Source of the DNA: Neurospora tetraspora
Lineage: Eukaryota; Ascomycota; Sordariomycetes; Sordariales; Sordariaceae
Assembly: GCF_033439725.1 (NCBI RefSeq)
Contig: NW_026944384.1
Coordinates: 3,100,001 to 3,164,000, forward strand
Direction of reading: 5' to 3'
DNA: 64,000 nt
A model generated the notes under the pieces. That model searched no databases. It was given only the letters and a program-made list of their open reading frames with translations, and was not told the DNA's origin. The translations under genes were made by a program, and so were the position numbers. Every line of letters starts with the position of its first letter. The first letter of the stretch is position 1. Of this stretch, positions 30,232 through 40,393 are shown one piece after another.

Positions 30232-31323
30232 ATGCAATCCATCCTCCAAAAAGCCACCGGCATCGGCCCCAAGCCCGTCCAGCCCACCGACCTCAACGGC
30301 CGCGTGGCCGTCGTAACCGGCGGCGCCTTCGGCATCGGCTTCGAAGTCTCTCGGGCCCTCGCCAACGCCGGCTGCCGAGTAATCATGGTGAACCGCAAAG
30401 AAGAGCAAGGCGAGGACGCCAAAGCGACCATCATCGCCGAATCTCCCGGCGCCGTCGTCGAATGGCGCGAATGCGACATGGGCAACCTCTCACAGGTTCG
30501 CTCCGTCTTCTCGGAACTGCGCGAGCAGCTCGACCGGTTGGATTTCCTGGTATTGTCGGCGGGCATCAACACGAACCAGTACGGCCTGGACGCGGACGGG
30601 ATTGATCGGCACTTTGGGGTGAACTATCTGGGGCAGTATTATGTGGTGAATCAGCTGTATCCGGTCCTCCGCAAAACGAGCAAGTTGCCGAATACGCCGG
30701 CGCCGAGGGTGGTGTTTGAGGCGAGCGAGATGCATCGGGCGGCGCCGAGCGCTGTGCATTTTGCTAGTCTGGACGAGATCAATAACCCGGAGCTGGGACC
30801 GACGGAGCTGTATGGCCGGACGAAGTTGGCGCTGATTCTGTTTGCCAAGTACGGGCTGGCGGAGAAGGTGATTAAGAAGAATGGGGACAATATCTATTCG
30901 GTTTCGGTGCATCCTGGTGCTGTAAGTTCCTCACTCCTCTTCCCTCGATCGCCGAGGACTTTTTTTTTTTTTTTTCTTTGGTTTCGTCTTGCTAACGTAG
31001 GTTAAAAACAGGTCAATACCGCCATGCAGCAACAATGGAAGGACGCCTACCCCGGCATCACCGGCAAGCTTCTCACATGGTCCATGCTGGCCTTTGGCCG
31101 TGACGTGAAGCAGGGTTCTTACAGTGCCTTGTGGGCGCTTACTGACCCCAAGATCGAGGAGCAGAACCTGAACGGGTGGTACTTCAGCGACCCCGACCAG
31201 CCTGGCAAGGAGACTTCCCAGGCTTCCGACCCCGTTCTGGGTCAGGCTCTCTGGGACCTGAGCGAGCGCATCATCAAGGATAAGCTTGGCGAGGATGCTT
31301 TGGTTGACTGGTACTCTGCCTAG
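30232..31323 (+). CDS. Short-chain dehydrogenase/reductase, 333 aa
   Basis: Two exons, 30232-30921 and 31012-31323; the 90-bp intron contains a long T run, branch GCTAAC and acceptor ACAG. The classical NAD(P)-binding motif TGGAFGIG is at residues 29-36 and the catalytic YxxxK pair at Tyr194 and Lys198 (LYGRTKLAL); the NAG-type motif appears as LSAGIN. The Arg following the first beta-alpha unit (VNRKEEQ) suggests NADPH preference. The protein is close to fungal SDRs related to retinol dehydrogenase/WW-domain oxidoreductase, with a C-terminal segment (NGWYFSDPDQPG) common in that group. Substrate unknown. No targeting or membrane segment is obvious. Confidence 0.92.
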
Positions 31324-31925
31324 AGTACACGTCAAAGGGGGGGTGAATAATGATCTGTTTTTGTAACGACGACATGACCTAGAAAGACCTGACTTGACTT
31401 GATAGCAAGCAAACAAGCATTTTACTTTACAGCATTTTAGCTTTTTGCCGTCTTGGTGATCACCACGCCTTGATAGGAAATGACCGACCCTATTATATTC
31501 AGTGCAGTGATGATATTCACCTCACCTTCCTTAGGCATCAAGCATACAGGTATCACTTGCAAGGAACAGTCTGGCAGTCAAGATTCATCTCTCGGGGTGT
31601 CTGAACATGGGATGAAGTGAAACACCTTGGGCCGGCTCAAGTCTTTCATAGAAGCAGTCTTCACACGTGATGTCAAATATGTGTTTTTTTTTTATTCTTT
31701 GTGTTGTACTACGTGAAGTTGACGTGCGTTTGCAAACATCAGATATAAAGTCTAGCATTATTTAAATCAATCAAGTTCTTCCCACCCAAGACTTTTCCGT
31801 CAGTGTCCATATGACATGTCTCTTGTGTAACCTCTCGCAAAGCCTATCCTCCATAACTCCATGCCTAAATGTGCAAACCATGTCGTCGTAATCATCATGG
31901 CAAACTTCGAACGAATCCCAACCGA
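31324..31925. other. Convergent intergenic region, SDR / SMP genes
   Basis: Both neighbours end here. It is AT-richer than the surroundings (T run near 31685). Nothing else is supported. Confidence 0.5.
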
Positions 31926-32467
31926 TTAGGACTCCGTCTTGGTCTCGGACCCCGTCTTGGTTTCGGACCCCGTCTTGGTTTCGGACTCCGTCTTGGTTTC
32001 GGGCTCCATCTTGGTCTCGGACATGAGTCTTTCGTTCTTGTCCGCGATCGACTGGATCGTAGCGGCAGTCGAGCCCTTTGGGGGGCGGTGACCGAGGAGA
32101 CGTGCCTATATGGAAGAACAAATCGGTCAGAATTGCTGCCGCAGCGGTGATGATATGGTAGGGGATCATCAAAGAAACAAAAGATACACACCTCGGCGCT
32201 CTCAACAGCAGCGGCATCCTCCTTGGTAATCTCGTTGACGGGCTTGTGAGACACCTCGCTGGCCACCTCAATAAAGTGCTCCTGCTTGGCCTTCAAGCTC
32301 TGGGCCGTCGCGGCAACTCCGCCGGCGATAGGTCCACGACCGTCCGTCAGCTCGGCCTCCGTCTTGGCGATCTTCGAGACCTCGTCCGTGGTGATGGGGT
32401 GGCCCTCAACAGCACGCTGCTGGAGCTCCTCACGGGAGGGAAGTTGCTGCTGGTCCGTGGTGCTCAT
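31926..32467 (-). CDS. SMP (seed-maturation-protein/LEA-like) family protein, 151 aa
   Basis: Two exons on the minus strand: 32467-32192 and 32105-31926. Splicing gives AESAEARLLGHRPPKGST; reading through the intron would destroy it. The first 110 residues match the SMP pattern: LPSREELQQRAVEGHP, then ITTDEVSKIAKTEAEL, then GPIAGGVAATAQSL and ITKEDAAAVESAEARL. SMP proteins are hydrophilic and linked with desiccation or spore dormancy in plants and fungi. The C-terminus (about residues 118-151) is a run of six-residue S-E-T-K-T-G/E units coded by an 18-bp tandem repeat. The mRNA shares its region with a Con-6 family gene 1 kb upstream on the same strand, another spore/stress protein, so co-expression in conidia is a fair guess. 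Confidence 0.9.
31929..32018 (-). repeat. Five tandem 18-bp units in the SMP gene
   Basis: The plus-strand unit GGACCCCGTCTTGGTTTC occurs five times in a row with few changes. It encodes the S-E-T-K-T-x repeat that forms the very end of the SMP protein. Confidence 0.92.
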
Positions 32468-33489
32468 GGTGCTGTCTGGTGCTTCTTCGCTGCTGTAGCC
32501 GTAGCTGGTTGTGCGGGTGAAGCTGCTGTGTTGTTGTTGGCTGGCGTCACATTCACTTTCGTTGTCGGTGTCTGTGAAGTCTTCTGCGTCGAGTGTAGGT
32601 CTGTGTTGCAGTGCTGGGGTTGCGAGAAAGTGGTGGAGGAGGATTGGAAGTTGCTTGAGTGGTGGGAGCTGATCGGCTTATTTAATTTGGTGGTTCTGGC
32701 CTCGCTGAGTGGCACAGAGGGGCTCTTTCCATCTCACGAAGTGGACAAACGGGTGGGTTGGCCGGTTGGAGCCGTTGAGGTTCCCAAACAGTTGCGCTAA
32801 CAAGTTTGGCGGACAGTTTGCGCGGTGTTTGTTAGTGGATAACAGTGACCAACGGTCCACAACCAAACTGTTTGGAGACTTCCTTCCCTTTTTAAGGGGA
32901 TGATGACGTTTGAATCGGCGATGAGTATCCGTATCTGATGCGATTGCCCTTGGCTGCGGGGATTTCCTCGAAGCTGTTGAGCCACTGATTGCAGTCGTTT
33001 GTTGATCACTTTCCCTGCCGGTCTCCAAGTTCGGATGGCGACTTTCCCAAACCCAACATAACACGCAATCCGTCACTGAATATCACCACACATCTTATCA
33101 AACGAGAAAGGAACGGACCGGAGCTTAAACCCCGGATGTTTCATACCACAGACAGATAACGGGAAGGCGCCGTAGGCAGTGAAACCGCGGCCCCGAATGT
33201 TCTGCTCCGTGCCGTGTAAGCCGGGAAAGGGGGGGTGGGGTCTTGGCATTCCGATTTACATCATTCCCGCCGTGTGGGATGCAAGAACAATCACTGCCAT
33301 CCGACACGCACCTGCGTGTCTTCTTTCACCAAGATTGCATTCATTTGAGTAGGTCTAGGTGTAACGACCATGACATAATGCCTTTATGGTGTTGTTGACT
33401 TCTCCTTGTGCCTTGCAAACCTCCTTGACTTTCTTAGACTCCTTACCCTCCCAGGTCCAGGACGAACATTGTTGAGTATCAAGAATGTT
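32468..33489. other. Intergenic region upstream of the SMP gene
   Basis: About 1 kb, promoter of the SMP gene and 3' end of the Con-6 gene. Small frames here are shadows or chance; none has a family signature. Confidence 0.5.
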
Positions 33490-33944
33490 TTAGTCGATGG
33501 ACTCTCCAAGATCATGCAGCTTCTTGCGATCCTTCTCCTTGGCCTTCTCCGACACGTTGGGGTTATTGATTGCTGCCTTCAGTCCGCGGATGCTATGCGA
33601 AACATACTTGTCAGTTCTGAGTTTGTTTGTTGGGTCCATGATGTCAACCGCAATGGGGGGATGGGGACTAACACATTTCCTCTGTCCTTTCCCTCAAGAT
33701 TTCCAGATGTGGATGACTCGGTTTTGGAGCTGGTGGAAGCATTATGAGATCCCGTCGACTTGCTACGACCCTTCTTGGCAGTAGAGTGAACTTCCTCCTC
33801 TGCGATATTTGCGGTAGACTCCTCAGGCATGTGAGTTCCGAACTCGCTTTCCAAAATCTCGCGATCGCGCTGCTTGGCCTGCTCGGACACGCGCGGGTTG
33901 TTGATGGCCGCCTTGAGGCCGCGCTCACGGTTTCCAGGGTCCAT
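33490..33944 (-). CDS. Con-6 family conidiation protein with two repeats, 124 aa
   Basis: Two exons: 33944-33673 and 33592-33490, with donor GTTAGT and branch CTGAC; the phase-2 junction gives GNV-IRGLKAAINNP. Two Con-6 motifs are visible: ERGLKAAINNPRVSEQAKQ near residues 7-25 and IRGLKAAINNPNVSEKAKE near residues 92-110. The middle is Ser/Thr/Lys-rich and disordered. Con-6 proteins accumulate in conidia and are removed on germination; their molecular role is not known. The protein is longer than classical CON-6 (about 89 aa), so it is a relative rather than certainly con-6 itself. The start is the Met opening MDPGNRERG; the frame is open 30 codons upstream but that part is not family-like. 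Confidence 0.9.
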
Positions 33945-34558
33945 CGTTGTTAAGTGATAGGCGGTAGTAGCTATCGATCTGGTGTACAAAAGTGGAAAGG
34001 GCTTCAGGTCGATGGGGAAACGGCTGCGGAGCATTGGATGGCAGCGATGATGAATCGGACCGTCCTGTCTTTGTAGTCAAGAGCTGCTTTGGTGGAAGAT
34101 GCAGGAGCAAACAGGATTATGCGCGCACTCTGGCACTTCTTGGTTCTTTCAAGCACTTCCCATGCAGGGCCTTTTTTCCATACCTATCATATGTGGTCTT
34201 CCGCAGTGACGGGCGTTTGACGTTATGCTCCGCTCGCTTTCTGGAGAAGAAGCTCCGTGCTTGCGCGGGGGCAATGCAACAACTTGACATCACATGCCTG
34301 TCAAATGTCTAAAGAACATCAGATGGCAACTTAAAAATACTCCCCGACACCCCATCATAAAGTAAGTCTCCGTTAAAGAATTTTTAAAGCCTTGGGAAGC
34401 CCGTTTCCAGTGTGGTCTGCTTCATCAACTTCCCGATTCATCTTTGTCATATTGTTCCGACATGTACCCCTTCCCAAAGCCAGGGAAGAAAACCACATCC
34501 AACTTGTTCTTTACAGTTCGCTGTGCAGATGCTGGTGTTTTCCAGAATCCTGTCTTTC
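33945..34558. other. Intergenic region, Con-6 promoter side
   Basis: Promoter of the Con-6 gene and 3' end of the esterase-family gene. No further gene is supported. Confidence 0.5.
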
Positions 34559-36286
34559 TCACAACCCGAAAGGCCATGTCTCATCAAACTCAAGTGGCCC
34601 AGGAGGTTGATGAACCTCCAACGCACCCACCTCTTCCGTCTCATCAAAGTAAACAATACCATCAAGCTGCTCAGGCAACACGGCAAACGAGTAATGTGAC
34701 TGTCGCTCCGTCGCGGGAGCATAGATGACTCCAATGAACCTCTCCAGTCTTTTCTCCATCAAAGCTTCCCTCAACGCCTTATCGCAGTGCTTTGTCCTCA
34801 GGTCCAGCACAAAGTTTTTAATACCGGTATCATGCATCAGCCTCTCATAACTGTTGGGCAAGGCTGGTTTGACATGCATAACACTCATGTCTCCGTCCCA
34901 ACGTTTGGCGGCGGCAACCTTGCCCGTGTATCCCAAGCAGCCGATGCTGAGAGCCTTCTTACCATAAGCCTCCCTGCACAGCTGTCCCACGTTGATTTCA
35001 TCGGCAGACCAGCCCATGCTCGTAGCGCGGGCATCTCCAATGTGGCTGTTGTGCGCCCACACAATTGCCTTTGAGTGGGAGCCGCGATGGTCGAGGGTGC
35101 GCTGGAGGGTTTGGAACATGTGTGTATCGCGGAGATTCCAGGATTCATCGCGTGCGTAATACATGGCTCTGTAATAGTGTTCCGCATCTGATGAGAGTCA
35201 AGTTAGTAACGAATTTCCTGCTATCTGGTGCTCGTGCCCCGGGAGAAACCGACCTTTTACCAATCTCGCATTCTGCTCTGCTCCATGAAACTCGTCTCCA
35301 TCCCACTTTATCCGTTCATACTCGAGCCTTTTACTCAGCAAGTTCTGCAGCACCTGTACCACATCATCCTCATAACCTTTGAACCCCTTGCCCGAGGACA
35401 CCAGCGTCTCCAGCCCGTATTCGTGTGGATCTTCCGACCATTCGTGCAGTCTCCAATAGCTCTGTCTTGCCTTCTCCGCCATATCCTTATCCACATGTTC
35501 CAGATAGTTAATGACGGCGCGCATAGACGTGCCCATGCTGTACAGATCCAGTCCGTAGAATCCAACAGCCTCCTTCTTCGCGTCTTTCCCTTTGTTCCAA
35601 CACCTCAGCCACTCGACAAAGTCGTGCGTTTCCTTGTTCCGCCACATCCATCGCGGGAACCGCATGAAGCTCAGTTCTCTCCCTGCGTGCCGCGCTTCGG
35701 CTTCGGACTCGATGGTCGCTGGTGGGCCTGGCCCTGGGCGCCGACGGACATACCGGTCGATGGACTCAGCGTCGGGCCAATCGGCTTCGCAGGCGACTAT
35801 AGTGTAGCCATGGTGTTCGATCATGTAGCGTGTCAGCGCGGCGCGGAAGGCGTAGAACTCGGAGGTGCCGTGGGACGAATCGCCGATTAGCAGGACCTTG
35901 GCGGAGCTGAAGGAGTCGAAGTATCGCAAGATGTCCTTGTTGGGGTCGGCTAGGGCTTCGGGCAGTGAGGGAAAAGGATGGACATGGCTTCGGAGAAGCT
36001 CGATCGGTGATGCGGGAGGCTGAGGTGTCGACTGTCTGGAGAAGTGTAGGGGAGTATGGCTTCGGCTGAGGCTTTCAACCCCGTCTAGGTGAAGGTGCGC
36101 GGCGGCGCTGTCAGTGATGGAGGACATCCTGTCCCTGAATTTGTGCATTCTTTGATGTTTAGGTGAAGATGGGATGTGACGATAAGATAATTGTCTGTAT
36201 AGGGAGATGGTTGTTCGGGAACACCTTGGAGCACGTAGAGGTGGCGAATGGGAAATTCTCAAGGAATTCATTTCATTGTCCTTCAA
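34559..36286 (-). CDS. Erythromycin-esterase family protein, 553 aa
   Basis: Two exons: 36286-35254 and 35187-34559; the 66-bp intron has donor GTCGGT, branch CTAAC and acceptor TCAG and joins LVKD to AEHYYRAMYYARDE. The family signature is clear: LLIGDSSHGTSEFYAFRAAL, VACEADWPD, MRFPRWMWRN, VWAHNSHIGDARATSMG and the C-terminal ERLMHDTGIKNFVLDLR. The central His of GDSSHG and the acidic residue of CEADWP correspond to the proposed active site. Bacterial members hydrolyse macrolide lactones, but fungal members have no known substrate. Three starts are possible: Met1 (36286; gives a basic, Ser/Arg-rich presequence-like leader), Met47 (36148) or Met54 (36127). A fold-back transposable element lies only about 160 bp upstream. 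Confidence 0.9.
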
Positions 36287-36447
36287 GTAAGGGCAAAACT
36301 GTCCACCTGACTAACTACGGATGAGAAGGTATCCCCTAGTGTTAGTCCCAGGATATCCTGTCCTTGACCTAATTTACCATCGAAGGACTTGCCAGTGCGT
36401 TACGCTCCTTCCATCGCGAACCGCGGCGGGGAAGTTCTTATAACTTG

Positions 36448-36496
36448 GTACGGCAGTATGAACGCCAAACTGTATTTTTCCCCACTTTGCACCTGG
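36448..36496 (+). repeat. Left terminal inverted repeat of the fold-back element
   Basis: Starts GTACGGCAGTATGAACGCCA. The inverted partner is at 37092-37140. Confidence 0.92.
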
Positions 36497-37091
36497 CAGC
36501 TCCGCTACTTGCACCCCTTCCCCCAAGCAACCAACCTGCAGCCTCAGGTCTTCGAAGTCATTTTCCCTCCTTTGCTAAGGTCTCAGAAGTTTTTCCATCT
36601 ATCCTTTTCCAAAGTCATAGAGGTCTTCCAGACTTCCTCTTTTCATTACATCAAAGGGTTGCATTTGATCTACGGTATTGAGAAGTAACTTCGGAAAGAC
36701 TATTCAATTGGAAGTGCAAACTGGGAATGATGGTTTAGAATTGGAGTTCAAAAGCACGAACCCTTTGGAGTTTACTTTAGTTGGACTTTAGAACTCACTT
36801 GGTTCATTCTAAATTGGAGATTGGAACTGAAGTTAGCTTTGACCGAGTTTCTCCAATTTTAAATTGGGGACCAACATTTTATACTGAACGATCTTTCCGG
36901 AAGCTGCTCTTCAACACCGTAGACCAAATGTAACCATTTGATGTACTAAGAAAAGGCGATTCGAAAGACCTTTGAGACAAAGACTTTGAGTCCTTAGTTC
37001 TTAGCCGATAACGAGGTCCGAGGAATCGAGGATTGAAAGACTTCCGAGTGACCATTTCTAAGGGAGTGAGCGTAACCACTGATAGATGTTC

Positions 37092-37140
37092 CCAGGTGCA
37101 GGGTGGGGAAAAATACAGTTTGGCGTTCATACTGCCGTAC
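37092..37140 (-). repeat. Right terminal inverted repeat of the fold-back element
   Basis: Reverse complement of the left repeat except for two positions. Confidence 0.92.
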
Positions 37141-38163
37141 TTGGGACGATGAGAAGCAAATGACCTCACTCACTCAACACCTCGTGACAGTAGCTGAGGC
37201 TTATACACCGAGCCCTGTCTCGTCCCCGACCGTGACAGGAAAAAAGACACACATCTCCCTTTTTCCAATCCATTGTGTCTGCCTCTCCCTTCCATTCTTC
37301 CAAGAGCTAGACAAACGTATTTGGCCCTAATATGGCGCGAATTTACCACATAGACAAGGGAGGAAGTCATCGGTTGCCTGCCGCGTTGGAGGCGTCGATA
37401 ATTTATCTGAAGACTTCGACATGATAGGAAGGAAAGGAAAGATGTTGATGGGACCTTCATCCAGACTCCAGAGTCTCGGGTACGGAACCTGTCAGAAAGT
37501 ACAAAGTGGGTTAATGAAAGATGTGTGTGATATCGTTACATTGATGGATGAAGCTCGTGATCCTTGTCCTAGTCCTTCTGGTGGTCACTAGGGTTTAAGT
37601 ACAAGAACTAGGGGTTATAGGAGGTTATCTTCATGCAATAAATCATCAAACAACCCAGATATCGTACCATGAGGTTATTCCTGCACATATACAAATATTA
37701 CATGTATGAGGTTATACAGACAGAGACGCACATACAAGACCAGAAGTCTGGCCATCCTGGCATCAAATCTGACAGAACCTGTCCACCTGAGCCACCTTGG
37801 CCAGCAAGGTTCTCACGCCCAAAACTAGGTATCATGCAACGTTCTTTCCCAATTCCAATGTCAACCCGAGGGAAGTCGAGAAAGCGTAAAAAATGAACTC
37901 CGACCTTTTACTTCACAAGGTAAGAGCGACCATTGCAAAGTACGAGTTGTTCTTTCCGTTGATTATGCAGGCACTGCTGTCTGCATATGACATCATGGAT
38001 CCTTATCAGTCGCCGGTCATACCCTGATAAGGCCTCCCCAATTTCGCTCGACGGGTTGGAGGAACACGACGACACAAACATTTGCACTACTGAACTACAT
38101 TTCTAACACCGTTCTGATTATCCTATTGAATTTGGACTTTTTTTTGCTTCGCAAAGTGCAGTC
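37141..38163. other. Intergenic region, fold-back element to PEBP gene
   Basis: About 1 kb with no supported gene; contains the promoter of the PEBP gene. Confidence 0.5.
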
Positions 38164-39134
38164 ATGAAGTTGGCGTTTGGTCTTGTTACCTTTGGCCTGC
38201 TTGCTAGGTTGGGCCATGCTGCGAACTTGGTCAAGTTCCCGGACCAACATGTTTTAGCTGGTAAGCCCGTCAATGGAGACCAGCCAGCAACAAAGTTTAC
38301 CAAAGGAGTCAGAAAGGAGTAAGTGCTTTAGACAATTCGGCCTTTGCTTGAACATAAGCTGTTCAGTCTTAACCCGTCTGACTCGCACCTCGCAGATTGA
38401 AGAAAGCAGAGATCATCCCAACTGGTGAGTCGGATCATCGTCGAGAAAACCGGAGTGACCTCGCAATTAACGATCGCCAACACAGTTATCGATGACTTCG
38501 TTCCCACCTTGGACTTGGAAGCCAATTGGTCCGATCACAACCAAGCATCTCTGGGCAACACTCTTAAGCCGGAAGACCTTCAAGATACCCCCTCTGTTCT
38601 ACTCAGGGACCCGTTATCGTCTACAGCTTGCCGTCTTCGCTCTAGCACAAGTCTCGTGATTGTCATTACCGATCCCGATGCCCCATCACGAGATGACCCT
38701 AAGTGGTCCGAGTTCTGCCACTGGATTGCTGTTGGACCGCTCGTAACGGAGGATTGTCCCATCATGGACGAACAAACCGAAACCCAGGGATGTTGTTTGT
38801 CCGTTTCCCTCGGGACCTTGGAGGATATCGTGTCTTACACACCCCCGGCTCCGCCCGAAAAGACCGGAAAGCACAGATATGTTATCTTGGCCCTCGCGCC
38901 GTTCAATGGAACAAGCGAGAAGCTGCACTTGTCGAAGCCCAAGGAGAGAAAGCGCTGGGGACACGATGAAGTGGTGAACGGCAAGACGCATGGTGTAAGA
39001 GATTGGGCGGTTGAGAATGGACTAGTACCCTTTGGTAAGTCAGAACACAATCGGAGAGGCTCATGGAGTTTCTCGGGCTAACATAAAGTATCACAGCGGC
39101 GAACTTCATCTATGCGCAGAACGAGAAACAGTGA
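38164..39134 (+). CDS. Phosphatidylethanolamine-binding protein (PEBP) with signal peptide, 256 aa
   Basis: Four exons: 38164-38318, 38396-38424, 38486-39034 and 39097-39134. The second exon is only 29 bp but is needed for LKKAEIIPTVIDDF, a well-conserved entry to the PEBP fold. The core signature is VITDPDAPSRDDPKWSEFCH followed by GKHRYVILALAPFNG. The last exon supplies AANFIYAQNEKQ, the usual end. The first exon encodes a typical signal peptide (MKLAFGLVTFGLLARLGHA), so unlike the cytosolic yeast carboxypeptidase-Y inhibitor Tfs1 this member should enter the secretory pathway. PEBPs bind phospholipid head groups or inhibit proteases/kinases; the partner here is unknown. All four splice junctions keep the frame, which makes the model trustworthy. 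Confidence 0.9.
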
Positions 39135-40393
39135 TATCAATGAACAATTGTTCAATCATGTGGGTGGTCTGGGTTTTGTGGACATGCAGATCATGTTGCT
39201 GGGCGTGGAAGAAGACAAAGAGACAGATCAGCAAAAAAATGAGACTGTTAGACGTACAAACGCGACCATGGAACCTATACCTACCTAAACAACAATGTCA
39301 ATTCACCGGAAGCCCTGGCTGGGTCCAGGGACACATATTATCATCACCGCAATGTTACGGACACGGGCTTCCACGATGAAGAAACCTGGGCGGCTATAGC
39401 AAGTCAGGGTGCCCGGGCTATTGCGAAAGGCTCACAGGTTCAAAAGGTAGCAAACGGGTGACGATCCAATTTCCTTACCCAACTGATGTCTCTTCCCGCA
39501 ACAACTGAGAAGCGTGAGACCCAAAAGTGCACTCAGATACTGTTAGCTAGGACGTCATGCATATGTATCAATATGCTGGATGGATGAAGACGAGGAACTT
39601 CAGGAAGTAGTCACTAAAATGTGAGGGTTAAAAGAAACACAAAAAAAGTCGCTCGAAGCCGCCCGAAGGAAGCACAGGTTCGAACTAACCGCTTCTACAA
39701 GGAGAGGTTAAGCCAGACAGATGTGGCGCCCCATCTGACGACTAAACCATCGTCCCCACGGTGGTCTGATGACAGTACTTCCAAACACATCCCTTAAATA
39801 GTAGGTATAGACGCAGTAACTACCAGACTCGATCATGGCTTGCCCAGTACGAAACATTATGAATCTATACGCAGATAAGTGCAGGGTTAACTACAAACAC
39901 CAATACCTCGCTGTAAACATCTCGGAACATCAGGATGAGCCTCTAAGTAAGTAAACAATCCCGATCAATTGTAAATCGACCACTCGTAGCATCTCCTTGT
40001 GCTTCTTTTACATCCCCCTCCAATCTCCATGATTCTGCTTTTTGCGGTGATATATTCTACTTACACATCTGTTGTGAGATGTGATGACTCGTTTAGAAGC
40101 CTTTTTACGCCGCCTAAACCATTCACAGTTGACTCCTCTCAATGTCGATATTATGTTGAGGAGATCAGCAACAGGACCCTGTTATATGTCTCCTCAAAAC
40201 TCTGGGATGACCATGGCTTCGAAAACATACTACAAGCTTCTCCGGCTCCATGACCTCTCTCGTCCGGAGTCTAGAGTCTGATCGACTCTCATAGCCGCGG
40301 GATATATGAACCCAACGACGGGTGCATCAAAGCACGAGATCATATGCACCATCCTTCTCCTCCAGAACACGACCAAAGTGTTCGTCACGAACT
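39135..40393. other. Intergenic region, 1.26 kb
   Basis: No gene is supported. On the minus strand at about 39655-39765 there is a tRNA-like pattern (D-arm-like ATGGTTTAGTCGTCAG and B-box-like AGTTCGAACC) but the acceptor and anticodon stems do not pair. The region is AT-richer than its surroundings. Confidence 0.5.

Larger units (their letters stand above)
36448..37140. mobile_element. Fold-back / MITE-like element with long imperfect inverted repeats, about 0.69 kb
   Basis: The ends are inverted copies of each other: 36448-36496 and 37092-37140 match at 47 of 49 positions, both differences being C/T. The homology goes on inward in imperfect form: for example CATCAAAGGGTTGCATTTG (left arm, about 36650) matches CATCAAATGGTTACATTTG on the opposite strand (right arm, about 36930), next to CTACGGTATTGA versus CTACGGTGTTGA. 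So each arm is roughly 250-270 bp and the whole can fold on itself. A TA dinucleotide just inside each outer edge (36449-36450 and 37138-37139) would fit a TA target duplication as in Tc1/mariner-type elements. No transposase frame is present, so it is non-autonomous. Many arm differences are transitions, consistent with mild RIP. Confidence 0.85.

Noticed and set aside
36389-36688. Small frame across the fold-back element as a gene
   Set aside because: It overlaps the inverted repeat and has no family likeness; the repeat structure explains it.
39655-39765. tRNA-like sequence on the minus strand with D-arm-like and B-box-like motifs
   Set aside because: The acceptor ends do not pair and no anticodon stem of 5 bp can be formed at the right distance. 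At best a relic.
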